A stretch of DNA of 64,000 bases, taken from Streptomyces sp. T12. Lineage in GTDB: Bacteria; Actinomycetota; Actinomycetes; Streptomycetales; Streptomycetaceae. The DNA lies in assembly GCF_028736035.1 (NCBI RefSeq), contig NZ_CP117866.1:5766001-5830000 (forward strand), given 5' to 3'. The position numbers and the translations under genes are program-made. Shown here in pieces: positions 48,884 to 60,145 of this stretch. The first letter of the stretch is position 1; each line of letters begins with the position of its first letter. Below the pieces are notes generated by a model, which saw only the letters and a list, made by a program, of their open reading frames with translations, searched no databases and was not told the DNA's origin.

Positions 48884-49621
48884 ATGCGCACCGACTACGA
48901 GGCGGTCGACGAACAGCCTCATTACACGCAGCAGCTCGACATGCAGAACCTCTGGCACGTCCCTGATTCGACGATCTCGTCGTCGGGCGGCTGGGATCTG
49001 GACGAAGAGCTGGCCCAGATGCTGAACACGACGCAGGGCCTGACGATTCCGGGGCTGTCGGCGCAGGGCCTGGATCCTGCTCCTGCTCCGGCTCCCGCCC
49101 CACCCTCGCCGGACAGTGACCGGCCCCTGCCCCGCCCGGTCCATCGACGGCGGCCTCAGCCCAGCGCTCACGTCCTTCCCAGAAACCCGAAGATCATCAC
49201 CGTCGCGGTCCTGGTCACACTCATCACCCTGTGTGCGGGCACGATGCTCACCTGGTCAATTTCGTATTCGTACGATCAGCTGCGTTCCATTGCGCTGCTC
49301 GTGGTCTCCCCGAAGCTGGCCCATTGGTGGCCGTTGACGGTGTACGGGCCGTGGCTGCTGGCAGGGCTTTCCATTCTGCGAGCATCCGTTCAGCGCCGAA
49401 CCGCTCGCCGGTCCTGGGCTGTCATGCTCGTTTCCTCCGGCACGGCGGTGGCTCTGTGCATCGGCCAGTCGCCGCATTCTCTGCTCGCGATGGTGGTCGT
49501 CGGAATTCCGCCGATCACCGCCCTGGTCTGCTTTCGCGAGCTCGTCGGCCAGTTCTCGTCGCGGCCCGGCCCCCGGCATGCCGCTGACACGGTGAACGGG
49601 CCCAAGCAGCCGAGGTCGTAA
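48884..49621 (+). CDS. DUF2637 membrane protein
   Basis: The 245-aa protein has a 100-residue acidic/Pro-rich N-terminus and then four membrane helices (KIITVAVLVTLITLCAGTML, KLAHWWPLTVYGPWLLAGLS, SWAVMLVSSGTAVALCIGQS, LLAMVVVGIPPITALVCF) in the DUF2637 arrangement. In actinomycete plasmids DUF2637 proteins are often spread (Spd) proteins, but chromosomal copies occur too. GAGAGG precedes the ATG. Confidence 0.75.
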   Translation: MRTDYEAVDEQPHYTQQLDMQNLWHVPDSTISSSGGWDLDEELAQMLNTTQGLTIPGLSAQGLDPAPAPAPAPPSPDSDRPLPRPVHRRRPQPSAHVLPRNPKIITVAVLVTLITLCAGTMLTWSISYSYDQLRSIALLVVSPKLAHWWPLTVYGPWLLAGLSILRASVQRRTARRSWAVMLVSSGTAVALCIGQSPHSLLAMVVVGIPPITALVCFRELVGQFSSRPGPRHAADTVNGPKQPRS

Positions 49622-49632
49622 CCGCGCAGGGG

Positions 49633-49929
49633 TCAGGACTGGTACGGCTGCTGCGGCTGCCCGTACTGCTGCTGACCGCCGTGACCGCCGCCGGCGACGG
49701 CCTGCGTCTGGAGCTGCTCCGCCTGCTCCTTGGTCACCTTCTGCTCGGCGCCGCAGAAGGTGCACTGCGTCGCGTACTTCGTCGAGATCGGGAACAGCGG
49801 CACGAAGAACAGCGTGAACTTCGTGACGCGCTTCCTGAGTGTGTGCGCGGAGGGGTTCCCGCAGTGGCCGCACACCAGCGTGAGTATCGCCAGCTGGTAG
49901 AGGTAGCCCTTGGTACCGAAAATGATCAC
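49633..49929 (-). CDS. Zinc-ribbon protein
   Basis: The 98-aa protein has LVCGHCGNPSAHTL and QCTFCGAEQ, two C-x-x-C pairs forming a zinc ribbon (zinc_ribbon_15 type) around a hydrophobic loop FTLFFVPLFPISTKY. The tail is Gly/Gln-rich. A conserved small Streptomyces protein without known function. Convergent with the DUF2637 gene. Confidence 0.8.
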   Translation of the reverse strand: MIIFGTKGYLYQLAILTLVCGHCGNPSAHTLRKRVTKFTLFFVPLFPISTKYATQCTFCGAEQKVTKEQAEQLQTQAVAGGGHGGQQQYGQPQQPYQS

Positions 49930-50071
49930 GCCTGGGTCCTTCCTGATCAGTTCCTGCCGTGTAGTGGATCGTACGGCTGTGCGCGCCGGCGGGGTGGAAT
50001 GCGACGGCGGGGTGGAACGCGACGGCGCCCCCTGCCCGATGTGGACAGGGGGCGCCGGGGCGGCCGTAGGG

Positions 50072-52354
50072 CTACTTCACCGGCTCGGGCTCCGGCTCGC
50101 TCTCCGCCTCCGCCGCGTCCTCGGGGTCGACCGGCGTCTTGACCGAGTCCAGCAGCAGCTGGGCGACGTCGACGACCTGGATGGACTCCTTGGCCTTGCC
50201 GTCGTTCTTCTTGCCGTTGACCGAGTCGGTCAGCATGACGAGGCAGAACGGGCAGGCCGTCGAGACGATGTCCGGGTTGACCGAGAGAGCCTCATCAACA
50301 CGCTCGTTGTTGATGCGCTTGCCGATCCGCTCCTCCATCCACATCCGCGCACCACCGGCGCCACAGCAGAAGCCGCGCTCCTTGTGGCGGTGCATCTCCT
50401 CGTTGCGGATGCCCGGGACGCTGGCGATGATCTCGCGCGGGGGCGTGTAGATCTTGTTGTGGCGGCCCAGGTAGCAGGGGTCGTGGTAGGTGATGATGCC
50501 CTCGACCGGGGTCACCGGGACCAGCTTGCCCTCGTCCACCAGGTGCTGGAGCAGCTGGGTGTGGTGGATGACCTCGTAGTCGCCGCCGATCTGCGGGTAC
50601 TCGTTGCCGATCGTGTTGAGGCAGTGCGGGCAGGTGGCGACGATCTTCTTCGCCGACTTCGGCTTCTTCGACTCGGGCGTGACGTTGCCCTCGTCGTCCA
50701 TCTCCTCGCCGAACGCCATGTTCAGAGCCATGACGTTCTCCATGCCGAGCTCCTGGAACAGGGGCTCGTTGCCGAGGCGGCGGGCGGAGTCACCGGTGCA
50801 CTTCTCGTCGCCGCCCATGATCGCGAACTTCACGCCCGCGATGTGCAGCAGCTCGGCGAAGGCCTTGGTGGTCTTCTTGGCCCGGTCCTCCAGGGCGCCG
50901 GCGCAGCCGACCCAGTACAGGTACTCGACCTCGGTGAGGTCCTCGATGTCCTTGCCGACGACCGGGACCTCGAAGTCGAGTTCCTTGAGCCACTCCAGGC
51001 GCTGCTTCTTGGCCAGGCCCCAGGGGTTGCCCTTCTTCTCCAGGTTCTTGAGCATCGTGCCCGCCTCGGACGGGAACGCGGACTCGATCATCACCTGGTA
51101 GCGGCGCATGTCGACGATGTGGTCGATGTGCTCGATGTCGACGGGGCACTGCTCGACGCAGGCGCCGCAGGTGGTGCAGGACCACAGCACGTCCGGGTCG
51201 ATGACGCCGTTCTCTTCCACGGTGCCGATCAGCGGGCGCTCGGCCTCCGCGAGGGCGGCCGCGGGGACGTCCTTGAGCTGCTCCTCGGACGCCTTCTCCT
51301 CGCCCTCCATCGTCTTGCCGCCACCGGCCAGCAGGTACGGCGCCTTGGCGTGCGCGTGGTCGCGCAGCGACATGATCAGGAGCTTGGGGGAGAGCGGCTT
51401 TCCGGTGTTCCAGGCGGGGCACTGCGACTGGCAGCGGCCGCACTCGGTGCAGGTGGAGAAGTCCAGCAGGCCCTTCCAGGAGAACTGCTCGACCTGGGAG
51501 ACACCGAAGACGTCGTCGTCACCGGGGTCGGTGAAGTCGATCGGCTTGCCGCCGGAGGTCATGGGCTGGAGGGCGCCGAGGGCCGTCTCACCCGTCGCGT
51601 TGCGCTTGAACCAGATGTTCGGGAAGGCCAGGAAGCGGTGCCAGGCCACACCCATGTTGGTGTTGAGCGAGACCGTGATCATCCAGATCATCGTCGTGCT
51701 CAGCTTGATCATCGCGAACAGGTAGACGAGGTTCTGGAGCGTGGCGACGCTCAGGCCCTTGAAGGCGAGGACCAGCGGGTACGAGGCGAAGTACGCGGCC
51801 TCGAAGTGGTCCACGTGGTGCAGCGCGCCCTCGAGCCCGCGCAGGGCGTAGATGGCGAGGCCGATGGTGAAGATGACGTACTCGACGAAGTACGCCTGGC
51901 CCATCTTCGAGCCCGCGAACCGCGACTTGCGGCCCGCCCGCGACGGCAGGCTCAGCAGGCGGATCACCATCAGTGTGACGATGCCGAGGGTCGTCATCGC
52001 GGCGATGAACTCGATGTACAGCTCGTACGGCAGGAAGCCGCCGATGACCGGCAGCGTCCAGTCGGCCTCGAAGAGCTGGCCGTACGCGGTGATGATCGTC
52101 GGCGGCAGCGTCAGGAAGCCGACGGCCACGAACCAGTGGGCGAAGCCGACGATGCCCCACCTGTTCATCCGGGTGTGGCCGAGGAACTCCCGCACCAGGG
52201 TCACACTGCGCTGGTAGGGGTTGTCGGTCCGGGTGCCGGCGGGCACGGGCTGGCCGAGCTTGAAGTACCGGACGAACTGGCCGATGGCGCGTGCGAGCAG
52301 CGCAACGCCGACCACGGTCAGCACCAGCGACACGATGATCGCGGCGAGTTGCAT
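50072..52354 (-). CDS. Membrane Fe-S oxidoreductase (EtfD/HdrD-like)
   Basis: The 760-aa protein has an N-terminal region of about six membrane helices (MQLAAIIVSLVLTVVGVALL, WFVAVGFLTLPPTIITAYGQ). A 2[4Fe-4S] ferredoxin domain follows: CTECGRCQSQCP near residue 300 and CTTCGACVEQCP near 395. Two cysteine-rich CCG-type domains come last (LYWVGCAGALEDR; GFCCGAGGARMW near 663). It resembles mycobacterial EtfD, the electron-transfer-flavoprotein:menaquinone oxidoreductase linking fatty-acid oxidation to respiration. The gene stands alone, with tandem repeats in its promoter region. Confidence 0.88.
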   Translation of the reverse strand: MQLAAIIVSLVLTVVGVALLARAIGQFVRYFKLGQPVPAGTRTDNPYQRSVTLVREFLGHTRMNRWGIVGFAHWFVAVGFLTLPPTIITAYGQLFEADWTLPVIGGFLPYELYIEFIAAMTTLGIVTLMVIRLLSLPSRAGRKSRFAGSKMGQAYFVEYVIFTIGLAIYALRGLEGALHHVDHFEAAYFASYPLVLAFKGLSVATLQNLVYLFAMIKLSTTMIWMITVSLNTNMGVAWHRFLAFPNIWFKRNATGETALGALQPMTSGGKPIDFTDPGDDDVFGVSQVEQFSWKGLLDFSTCTECGRCQSQCPAWNTGKPLSPKLLIMSLRDHAHAKAPYLLAGGGKTMEGEEKASEEQLKDVPAAALAEAERPLIGTVEENGVIDPDVLWSCTTCGACVEQCPVDIEHIDHIVDMRRYQVMIESAFPSEAGTMLKNLEKKGNPWGLAKKQRLEWLKELDFEVPVVGKDIEDLTEVEYLYWVGCAGALEDRAKKTTKAFAELLHIAGVKFAIMGGDEKCTGDSARRLGNEPLFQELGMENVMALNMAFGEEMDDEGNVTPESKKPKSAKKIVATCPHCLNTIGNEYPQIGGDYEVIHHTQLLQHLVDEGKLVPVTPVEGIITYHDPCYLGRHNKIYTPPREIIASVPGIRNEEMHRHKERGFCCGAGGARMWMEERIGKRINNERVDEALSVNPDIVSTACPFCLVMLTDSVNGKKNDGKAKESIQVVDVAQLLLDSVKTPVDPEDAAEAESEPEPEPVK

Positions 52355-52400
52355 TTCGGGGCTCCTCGGGCCTGCGAGGGGTGGTTCGAGGGGGTCCTCG

Positions 52401-52428
52401 ACATTACTGAGCGGACATTACTAAGCGG
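52401..52428. promoter_or_regulatory. Tandem 14-bp repeat in the EtfD-like promoter region
   Basis: GACATTACTGAGCG is followed directly by GACATTACTAAGCG (one mismatch), 47-74 bp upstream of the Fe-S gene start and then GTAACTTA. In a low-GC patch between divergent genes, it is a candidate regulator or promoter site. Confidence 0.5.
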
Positions 52429-52572
52429 TAACTTAATCAGTCCGTCTGAGACTACCCGCATCCTCTGTCGCACTGTAGCCAGGTGCGGAGTGATGTGAGT
52501 CGCTGAGGGTTGCCTTAAGAACCGATCGTGTTATTCGTCCCGAAATGGTATATACGGCACTAACCTAGCCTG

Positions 52573-53637
52573 GTGCTTTACGGGATCGCAGCCGCCACCA
52601 CCTCTCTTCTCCTCGCCGCCTTCCTCGCGGCGCTGCTCCGGCTGCCCGCCCTGCGCCTCGGCATCGTCGACCGTCGGCGCCAGCGGCCGCTGCCGTTGCT
52701 CGGTGGTGCCGGCGTCGTGCTCGTGACCTGCCTGGTCGTCGCCGCGGGGGAGTGGACGGGCTTCGCCCCGCTGGGTCCCGAGATCGAGCGGCTGCTGATG
52801 GCCGCCGGCGCCGTCGCCGTGCTCGGGCTGGTCGCCGACGTGCGGCGGGTGAAGGCGCGGTTCCTGGTCGGCGGTACGGCCGTGGCGGCGGCCTGCGTGG
52901 TGCCGTACGCCGAGACGGGCTTCCTGTTGGGCCTGCCGGCCGTCGGCTGGATCGTCCTCGTCGCCGTCGGCTTCAAGGCGCTCGACCATGCGGACGGGCT
53001 GGCCGGCACCGTCGGGGTCGTCACCGCCTTCGGTGTCGGGCTGCTGGCGGCGGCCGAGGTGATGGACGAACTGGCCGTGCTGCTCAGCGTGCTGGCCGCC
53101 GCCCTGACCGGTTTCCTCATGCACAACTGGCACCCCGCGCGGATCGGGCTCGGGGCGTGCGGGTCCCTGTTCGTCGGGTTCGTGCTGGCGTCGACGGCCG
53201 TGATGACCCGTACCGGACACGATCCGGTGTCGAGCGCGGGCGTGCTCTACGCGGTCACCGCGCTGGCCACCGCCGACGTCCTCCTGGTGGCGCTGTCCCG
53301 TCGGCTGGCCGGGCGGCCGCTGCTGCGGGGCGGGCCCGACCATCTCGCTCATCGCCTGCGCCGGGTCGGCCTCACCCCGCCGGCCGCGACGGCCCTCCTG
53401 GGTCTGGCGGCCTTCGCCGGGGTGCTCGTCGGCGTCCTCGTGCACATGGGATGGATTGCCGAGTCGGGGGTGTTCTGGGTGGGGGCGGGTGCCCTCATCG
53501 CCGTATTCGGACTCCTGCTCATCAAGCCGTACGCGCCTCGCCGTCAACCCTCTTTTCCCGTAGGGGGTTCTGTTCGGCCGCCGACACAGGCCACATCTAC
53601 GCAGGTCAGAGCCCAGTTGCGTGTAAGGAACGGATAA
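52573..53637 (+). CDS. MraY/WecA-like glycosyl-phosphate transferase
   Basis: The 354-aa protein has about ten membrane helices and the motifs of the polyprenyl-phosphate N-acetylhexosaminyl-1-phosphate transferase family in weak form: DRRRQRPLPLLGGAGVV near the N-terminus, KALDHADGLAG (usually N-x-x-D-G-x-D-G-L) and MHNWHPARIGLGACGSLFVG (G-D-x-G-S usually; here C-G-S). The altered aspartates make enzymatic activity uncertain. GTG start at 52573. It lies upstream of dnaK but has its own context. Confidence 0.75.
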   Translation: MLYGIAAATTSLLLAAFLAALLRLPALRLGIVDRRRQRPLPLLGGAGVVLVTCLVVAAGEWTGFAPLGPEIERLLMAAGAVAVLGLVADVRRVKARFLVGGTAVAAACVVPYAETGFLLGLPAVGWIVLVAVGFKALDHADGLAGTVGVVTAFGVGLLAAAEVMDELAVLLSVLAAALTGFLMHNWHPARIGLGACGSLFVGFVLASTAVMTRTGHDPVSSAGVLYAVTALATADVLLVALSRRLAGRPLLRGGPDHLAHRLRRVGLTPPAATALLGLAAFAGVLVGVLVHMGWIAESGVFWVGAGALIAVFGLLLIKPYAPRRQPSFPVGGSVRPPTQATSTQVRAQLRVRNG

Positions 53638-53639
53638 GA

Positions 53640-53712
53640 GTTGAGTGGGGTCGACTCAGCTCTGTTGACCGGGCGGGGGCCGTCATGCACACTTGAGTCC
53701 GTTCCACTCAAG
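53640..53712 (+). promoter_or_regulatory. HAIR operators (HspR) and dnaK promoter
   Basis: CTTGAGT-N7-ACTCAAG at 53692-53712 is a perfect HAIR element. A second, TTGAGT-N7-ACTCA at 53641-53658, is a good half-match. Both lie within 95 bp of the dnaK start. HspR with DnaK as co-repressor is expected to bind here. Confidence 0.9.
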
Positions 53713-53731
53713 TCAGCTGGAGGAATTCACC

Positions 53732-55584
<1,853 letters not shown>

Positions 55585-55588
<4 letters not shown>

Positions 55589-56235
55589 CGGAGGAGACCC
55601 CGGGCTTCGACGAGAAGCCTGACGTCCCCTCCGGCGCCACCTCTGAAGACGCCGAGCCGGCGGCCGCTCCCCAGGAGGGGGCGGCCCCGGCCGGGGACGC
55701 ATCAGCGCAGATCACCGGTCTGACGGCCCAGCTGGACCAGGTGCGCAAGGCGCTCGAAGAGCGCACCGCGGACCTCCAGCGGCTCCAGGCCGAGTTCCAG
55801 AACTACCGCCGCCGCGTCGAGCGCGACCGGATCACGGTCAAGGAGATCGCCATCGCGAACCTCCTGACCGAGCTCCTGCCCGTGCTCGACGACATCGGCC
55901 GCGCGCGGGACCACGGCGAACTCGTCGGCGGATTCAAGTCCGTCGGGGAGTCGCTGGAGACCGTCGCGGCGAAGATGGGTCTGCAGCAGTTCGGCAAGGA
56001 GGGCGAGCCCTTCGACCCGACGATCCACGAGGCCCTGATGCACTCATACGCGCCGGACGTCACCGAGACGACCTGCGTGGCGATCCTGCAGCCCGGGTAT
56101 CGCATCGGCGAGCGCACCATCCGCCCCGCGCGGGTGGCCGTCGCCGAGCCCCAGCCGGGCGCGCAGACGGTCAAGGCCGACGAGGCGACCGAGGCGGCCG
56201 ACGACAAGGAGAGCGGTGGCCCGGACGAGGGCTGA
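55585..56235 (+). CDS. grpE: Nucleotide exchange factor GrpE
   Basis: The 216-aa protein has an acidic disordered N-terminus, a coiled coil ([34 protein letters not shown]) and the C-terminal beta-wing ([40 protein letters not shown]). It releases ADP from DnaK. GTG start overlapping dnaK. The C-terminal tail is charged. Confidence 0.96.
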
Positions 56236-56268
56236 CGTTGAACCGAGGAGAGAGGAGGGGCGTCGAGG

Positions 56269-57450
56269 ATGAGCACCAAGGACTTCATCGAGAAGGACTT
56301 CTACAAGGTCCTCGGCGTCCCCAAGGACGCCACCGAGGCCGAGATCAAGAAGGCGTATCGCAAACTCGCTCGCGAGTACCACCCGGACGCCAACAAGGGC
56401 AACGCCAAGGCGGAGGAGCGCTTCAAGGAGATCTCCGAGGCGAACGACGTCCTCGGTGACCCCAAGAAGCGCAAGGAGTACGACGAGGCACGCGCCCTCT
56501 TCGGCAACGGCGGCTTCCGTCCGGGGCCGGGCGGCGCGGGCGGCTCCTTCAACTTCGACCTGGGCGACCTCTTCGGAGGCGGCGCCCAGGGCGGCCAAGG
56601 GGGAGCCGGCGGCTTCGGCGGCGGACTCGGTGACGTCTTCGGGGGCCTGTTCAATCGCGGCGGTACGGGCACGACCCGGACCCAGCCCCGGCGCGGCCAG
56701 GACATCGACACCGAGGTCAGCCTCAGCTTCACCGAGGCGATCGAGGGCGCGACGGTCCCGCTGCGCATGTCCTCGCAGTCGCCGTGCAAGGCGTGCGCGG
56801 GCACCGGCGACAAGAACGGCACGCCGAGGGTGTGCCCGACCTGCGTCGGCACCGGCCAGGTGGCCCGGGGTTCCGGTGGCGGCTTCTCCCTCACCGACCC
56901 CTGCCCGGACTGCAAGGGGCGCGGTCTGATGGCCGAGCACCCGTGCCTGGAGTGCAAGGGCAGCGGCCGCGCGAAGTCGTCCAGGACCATGCAGGTCCGC
57001 ATCCCGGCCGGGGTGTCGGACGGCCAGCGCATCCGCCTGCGCGGCAAGGGCGCACCCGGTGAGCGCGGCGGCCCGGCCGGCGACCTGTACGTGACCGTGC
57101 ACGTCGAAGCGCACCCGGTGTTCGGCCGCAAGGAGGACAACCTCACGGTGACCGTCCCCGTGACCTTCACGGAGGCGGCCCTCGGCGGCGAGGTCAGGGT
57201 CCCCACCCTGGGCGGACCGCCGGTCACCCTGAAACTGCCGCCCGGCACGCCCAACGGCCGCACCATGCGGGCGCGGGGCAAGGGCGCGGTCCGCAAGGAC
57301 GGCACCCGCGGCGACCTCCTGGTCACCGTCGAGGTGAGTGTTCCGACGGACCTGACGGGGAAGGCTCGTGACGCACTCGAGGCGTATCGCGAGGCGACCG
57401 CGGGCGAGGACCCGCGGGCGGAGCTGTTCCAGGCCGCGAAGGGAGCATGA
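56269..57450 (+). CDS. dnaJ: Co-chaperone DnaJ
   Basis: The 393-aa type I J-protein has the J domain with HPD (REYHPDANKG), a Gly/Phe-rich linker (GGAGGFGGGLGDVFGGLFN), the zinc centre with C-x-x-C-x-G-x-G repeats (CKACAGTGDKNG, CPTCVGTGQVAR, CPDCKGRGLMAE, CLECKGSGRAKS) and the C-terminal substrate domain. It stimulates DnaK ATPase. Start after GAGGGGCGTCGAGG. hspR overlaps its end (ATGA). Confidence 0.97.
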   Translation: MSTKDFIEKDFYKVLGVPKDATEAEIKKAYRKLAREYHPDANKGNAKAEERFKEISEANDVLGDPKKRKEYDEARALFGNGGFRPGPGGAGGSFNFDLGDLFGGGAQGGQGGAGGFGGGLGDVFGGLFNRGGTGTTRTQPRRGQDIDTEVSLSFTEAIEGATVPLRMSSQSPCKACAGTGDKNGTPRVCPTCVGTGQVARGSGGGFSLTDPCPDCKGRGLMAEHPCLECKGSGRAKSSRTMQVRIPAGVSDGQRIRLRGKGAPGERGGPAGDLYVTVHVEAHPVFGRKEDNLTVTVPVTFTEAALGGEVRVPTLGGPPVTLKLPPGTPNGRTMRARGKGAVRKDGTRGDLLVTVEVSVPTDLTGKARDALEAYREATAGEDPRAELFQAAKGA

Positions 57451-57902
57451 GTCAGATGGACGGTCGTCGACGCAACCCGTATGAACTGACCGAGGAGACC
57501 CCGGTCTACGTCATCTCGGTGGCGGCCCAGCTCTCCGGCCTGCACCCGCAGACGCTGCGCCAGTACGACCGTCTGGGCCTGGTGTCTCCGGACCGCACGG
57601 CCGGCCGGGGCCGCCGCTACTCGGCCCGCGACATCGAACTGCTGCGCACGGTCCAGCAGTTGTCGCAGGACGAGGGCATCAACCTGGCCGGCATCAAGCG
57701 CATCATCGAACTGGAGAACCAGGTCGCCGCGCTGCAGTCCCGAGTGGCCGAGCTTCAGGCCGCCGTCGAAGGGGCCGCGGCGGCGATGCAGCAGCGCGAG
57801 GCGGCGGTGCACGCGTCGTACCGCCGGGATCTGGTGCCGTACCAGGAGGTCCAGCAGACCAGCGCGCTGGTGGTGTGGCGGCCGAAGAAGTCCAAGGACT
57901 AG
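57447..57902 (+). CDS. hspR: Heat-shock repressor HspR (MerR family)
   Basis: The 151-aa MerR-type protein has YVISVAAQLSGLHPQTLRQY, then DRLGLVSPDRTAGRGRRYSA and RDIELLRTVQQLSQDEGINL, and a C-terminal coiled coil (LENQVAALQSRVAELQAAVE). It binds HAIR sites upstream of dnaK and represses its own operon, using DnaK as co-repressor. Last gene of the operon, followed by a strong hairpin. Confidence 0.97.
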   Translation: MSQMDGRRRNPYELTEETPVYVISVAAQLSGLHPQTLRQYDRLGLVSPDRTAGRGRRYSARDIELLRTVQQLSQDEGINLAGIKRIIELENQVAALQSRVAELQAAVEGAAAAMQQREAAVHASYRRDLVPYQEVQQTSALVVWRPKKSKD

Positions 57903-57919
57903 GCAGGCACTCAGGCGAA

Positions 57920-57954
57920 GGGGCCCGGAGGTTCGGCGTGAACCTCCGGGCCCC
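57920..57954. terminator. Bidirectional terminator between hspR and PA14/FN3 gene
   Basis: A perfect 14-bp stem (GGGGCCCGGAGGTT and complement) with a 7-nt loop begins 17 bp after the hspR stop and 43 bp before the convergent gene end. Confidence 0.85.
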
Positions 57955-57997
57955 TCGGCATGCCGTCAGGCATCGGCGGCCTGCGGGTTGCCTCGAC

Positions 57998-60040
57998 TCA
58001 GCTGCCGCTGGGCAGGGTGACGGCGGTGGCCACGTCCGTGTACGCCTGAGTGCCGTCCTCCTTGGTGAAGGAGGCCAGGTAGTAGACGGTGGTCCCGGCC
58101 GGCGCGGTGGTGTCGGTCCAGTACGGGGTCGTCGCGGGCGTCTGAGTCAGACGGACCCAGGTGTTCGTCGCGCGGTCCCAGCGGTGGACGTGGTAGCCGT
58201 CGGCCTCGGTGAAGGACGTGCCGTAGCAGTACGGGTCCACCTGGACGTGGCCCGACTGGTCGACGAAAGAGCCCAGATCGCACGCCGTGGCCGCGGGGGC
58301 GGCGGTCGTCGGGCGGAGGTCGAGCTCGGTGACGGAGACCGTGGAGACCGGGTCGCTCCAGTAGGTCCCGTCGCCCTCGGGGTCGCCGATGAACTCCGCG
58401 ACATTGCCGTAGCGGTCCACGGCGACGACGACGTAGTACTTCTCCTCGCCGTCCGCCGGCATGCGCAGCAGCGTCTCCGACTTGGTGGCGTCCACCGTGC
58501 CGATGTAGTCGGGGTGCTGGGACGGATGCGACTGCTCGTAGATCCGGTACTCGGCCAGGTCCTCCACCGGGCTCGGGTCCCAGTCGAGCTTGACGCCGTA
58601 CTCCAGGGCCTGCGCGGTCAGGTTGGTCACGGCCGGCGGGGCGATCTCGTCGCCCGGGCGGGTGACGAGGATCTCCTGGGAGGCGACGGACCAGCGGCCG
58701 TGGATGTCCTTCCGTTTCACCACGTAGGCGTAGGTGGCGCCCTGCTCGCCGTCGTAGTCGGTGCAGCTGCGGACCGTGTTGCCGGCGGCGTCGGTGCTCG
58801 TGGCGCGGTCGCGGCAGTTGACGCCCGTCCAGGTGCGGGTGCCGTCGGCCGGGGCGGGCGAGCGCAGGACCGCGTAGGTCTCGGTGTCGTTGTCCGCGGG
58901 CTCGCTCCAGCTGATCACCGCGCCGTACGACGGGGTGGTGGCGGTGACCTTCTGCGGCGGGGCGATGGTCGGGACACCGCTCACGACGGTGGAGTAGGTC
59001 TGGTTCCAGGCCGCGTCGTAGGCGAGGACCTTGTAGTCGTACGACACGCCGTACAGCGCCGAGGTGTCGGACCAGTTCGTCTCGGTGGTCTCGGGGTGCT
59101 CGGTCCAGGCGGTCTCCGAGCTCTTCTTGCTGAAGACGGAGAAGGCGACGGCGTCCGCGGGGGCCGTCCAGGACAGGTTGTTGGCGTCCGCGGTGCTCGT
59201 GACCGTCAGCACCGGCGCGGCCGGCGCGGTGAAGTCGGGCGTGGGCACCGGGCCCAGGGCGGCGGTGCCCGCCGACTCGTTGCCCGCCTTGTCGTAGGCG
59301 CGGATCTGGTAGACGTACGACTGCCCGGTCGACGGCGGCGTGTCGGAGAAGGTGCGGCTGGTGGTCGTACCGACGCGGGTCCAGGTGCCGGTGCCCGCCG
59401 GCGCCCGGTGGACGCGGTAACCCGCGAGGTCCATCTCCTTGTTGGCCGCCCAGCTGAGGGCAGCCGTGTTGCCGGTGGTGCCTGAGACGTACTTCCAGGT
59501 GGCCCCGGTCGGCGCCAGCGGCGCCACCTTGTCGTAGGTCGCCGAAGTGCGCGGCGTGTAGGCGAACTTGACGTTGGCCGTGCCGGTCCAGTTGACGTAG
59601 TCGACGCGCAGGGTGTGCTTGCCCTGCGGGATGGTGAGGTTGAGCGTCTTGGAGACCGTGGTGGAGGTGTTCTTCCACAGGTCGATCTTGCGGACGCCGT
59701 CGAGGTAGACGCGGATGCCGTCCAGACCGGAGGCGGTGAAGGTGAAGGGGCCGCCGGAGCCGAAGTCGCGGGCGACGGTCCAGCGGACGCCGAAATAGTT
59801 GCCGGGGAGACCGGATGCCGGGGCGCCCGTCCCCCAGTTCTGGTCGATGACGCTGTCGCAGTCGGTCTTCTTCGGCGTACCGGAGAAGGTGGTGTTCGCG
59901 AAGAACTGGCGTTTGAAGACCGGCGAGGTACAGGTCACGGCGGCTGAGGCGGGGGTCGCGAGGGCCGTGAGCAGGCCGCCCGCGGTGGCGAGCACGAGGG
60001 CGGTCGCGGTGGCCGCGGTCGTGCGTCTGGCTGGGTTCAT
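57998..60040 (-). CDS. Secreted PA14 plus fibronectin-III protein
   Basis: The 680-aa protein has a signal peptide (RRTTAATATALVLATAGGLL to ASA), a PA14-like carbohydrate-binding module (about 35-165; FFANTTFSGTPKKTDC, GVRWTVARDFGSGGPFTFTA, GIRVYLDGVRKIDLWKN) and about five fibronectin type III domains (APLAPTGATWKYVSGTTGNT, YVYQIRAYDKAGNESAG). It is an extracellular adhesin-like or glycan-binding protein. A paralogue lies 700 bp away. Confidence 0.85.
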   Translation of the reverse strand: MNPARRTTAATATALVLATAGGLLTALATPASAAVTCTSPVFKRQFFANTTFSGTPKKTDCDSVIDQNWGTGAPASGLPGNYFGVRWTVARDFGSGGPFTFTASGLDGIRVYLDGVRKIDLWKNTSTTVSKTLNLTIPQGKHTLRVDYVNWTGTANVKFAYTPRTSATYDKVAPLAPTGATWKYVSGTTGNTAALSWAANKEMDLAGYRVHRAPAGTGTWTRVGTTTSRTFSDTPPSTGQSYVYQIRAYDKAGNESAGTAALGPVPTPDFTAPAAPVLTVTSTADANNLSWTAPADAVAFSVFSKKSSETAWTEHPETTETNWSDTSALYGVSYDYKVLAYDAAWNQTYSTVVSGVPTIAPPQKVTATTPSYGAVISWSEPADNDTETYAVLRSPAPADGTRTWTGVNCRDRATSTDAAGNTVRSCTDYDGEQGATYAYVVKRKDIHGRWSVASQEILVTRPGDEIAPPAVTNLTAQALEYGVKLDWDPSPVEDLAEYRIYEQSHPSQHPDYIGTVDATKSETLLRMPADGEEKYYVVVAVDRYGNVAEFIGDPEGDGTYWSDPVSTVSVTELDLRPTTAAPAATACDLGSFVDQSGHVQVDPYCYGTSFTEADGYHVHRWDRATNTWVRLTQTPATTPYWTDTTAPAGTTVYYLASFTKEDGTQAYTDVATAVTLPSGS

Positions 60041-60145
60041 GCGGTCCTTCAGTCCTGTTCGGCGACGGCGGTGATCAACCGTCGCCGAACAGACCGGCCG
60101 GAACGCCGATTGGTTGTACGGCCCATGTCGTCGGCTGTACCGGTG

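Noticed and set aside
48884..49621. Plasmid Spd gene as evidence for a second integrated plasmid
   Set aside because: DUF2637 proteins also occur on Streptomyces chromosomes, and no att site, replication or transfer gene surrounds it.
50072..52354. Classical heterodisulfide reductase subunit D of methanogens
   Set aside because: Fused membrane helices and actinobacterial context fit EtfD-like electron-transfer proteins better than HdrD proper.
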